64,000 nucleotides of DNA from Mytilisepta virgata (lineage: Eukaryota > Mollusca > Bivalvia > Mytilida > Mytilidae): the NCBI GenBank assembly GCA_028015205.1, contig JAPWFG010000023.1, forward strand, positions 2,294,001 to 2,358,000, given 5' to 3'. Positions 23,726 through 64,000 of this stretch are shown here, piece by piece. Each line of letters opens with the position of its first letter. The first letter of the stretch is position 1. Both the position numbers and the translations under genes were made by a program. The notes below the pieces were generated by a model. The model saw nothing but the letters and a program-made list of their open reading frames with translations. It did not search any database and was not told the origin of the DNA.

Positions 23726-24129
23726 AACAAATTTTGAAACTAGCGACAAAAATAATGCTTTGGCAATTTTTTGGGCGACAATATTTTGAATGCCAGCGCG
23801 ACCCCTGCTTTCAAGACAGTAATATGATAACATAGTATATTGTACACATTAAAAATTTCATCACTGATAACAATATTTCTATTGTTTTGATTGTGGATAT
23901 ACAAAAACCAATACATTGCTAAAATTATTCCATCTGATTTGATTGATTTTCAGTTGATCATCCTCATTGTTAAAGCTTCATTATTCCATCGTCAAGCCCA
24001 TTACAAACTGTTTCCAATAAATAAATTAAACAGTAAGTTAGAACACATAAATTTTAACATAATATAAACAAATTTCATGCGATGCTTGATTTTCAGTAAG
24101 AAACTTGATTTCTAAATGTTTTAGCACTA
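23726..24129 (-). other. 3' flank / 3' UTR of DNMT1
   Basis: It lies immediately downstream of the DNMT1 stop. No canonical AATAAA was found on the minus strand within the first few hundred bases. The cleavage site is unknown. Confidence 0.35.
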
Positions 24130-63779
<39,650 letters not shown>

Positions 63780-63795
63780 CTGAAGATTGATTGAT

Positions 63796-63965
63796 TGATT
63801 GTTGCTTAACGTCCAGTGGCAAATATTTCATGATTCTTCAGGAGGAGAACCAGTTCAATATATCAAACAATTCAAATAGGGGTGGGACGGGACACAAAGG
63901 CCAACCAATTTTGACTGCCCCTGTAAAAGGATGATATTTGGGTAGGGTCGGATAATTTAGCCTTC
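63796..63965 (-). mobile_element. SINE with family B tail but a different body
   Basis: The low end TTGTTGCTTAACGTCCAGTG matches the tail of family B, but the body ('aggaggagaaccag', 'ggtgggacgggacac', 'gtagggtcggat') does not. The high end is cut by the window edge or decayed. It lies only 16 bp upstream (gene sense) of the 37-nt exon. Confidence 0.6.
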
Positions 63966-64000
63966 TGTAGCAGCATTAGCTTTCTCTTTTTCGAAAAGTA

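Overview
This is animal nuclear DNA, most likely from a bivalve mollusc and plausibly a mussel; the species is inferred, not proven. Reasons: intron-rich genes with GT-AG splicing, no operons, AT-rich spacers, many copies of the bivalve-type repeat that runs from a GCTCACCTG-like end to a CAGGTGAGCTAAAAA-like end and carries tandem cores of about 166 bp (the 'pearl'/HINE style), tRNA-derived SINEs, and LINE and Penelope-type relics.

Two real genes can be rebuilt exon by exon, lying tail to tail. On the plus strand is a complete gene for mitochondrial ribosomal protein bL17m (MRPL17): four coding exons, 7985-18066, 207 codons plus stop. On the minus strand is the 3' half of the maintenance DNA (cytosine-5)-methyltransferase gene DNMT1: 18 coding exons between 63779 and 24130. 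They give 815 whole codons plus stop in one unbroken reading frame, from the BAH1 region through BAH2, the Gly-Lys linker and the catalytic domain. The N-terminal half (RFTS, CXXC) must lie beyond base 64000.

Layout: 1-7984 is repeat-rich and holds LINE and Penelope-like relics, a 300-bp MITE with TTA flanks, and a pure 57-copy GTACA microsatellite. 7985-18066 is MRPL17, with introns full of tandem-core elements. 18067-24129 is the intergenic space. 24130-63779 is DNMT1. Its penultimate intron (26348-39252, 12.9 kb) holds several tandem-core elements and a 5.8-kb triplicated repeat with 13 perfect TGACGTCA palindromes, mostly spaced exactly 289 bp apart, together with AGGTCA direct repeats.

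The most striking observation is at 52470-53941. Just downstream (in gene sense) of the DNMT1 exon that encodes the end of BAH2, about 26 tandem copies of that exon's own 3' end plus its 5' splice site form a minisatellite. Other points are a GC-AG intron in the catalytic domain, an 18 x 41-bp VNTR close to the catalytic-cysteine exon, a nested insertion that exposes the exact ends of the bivalve element, and a SINE inverted pair that could fold in DNMT1 pre-mRNA.
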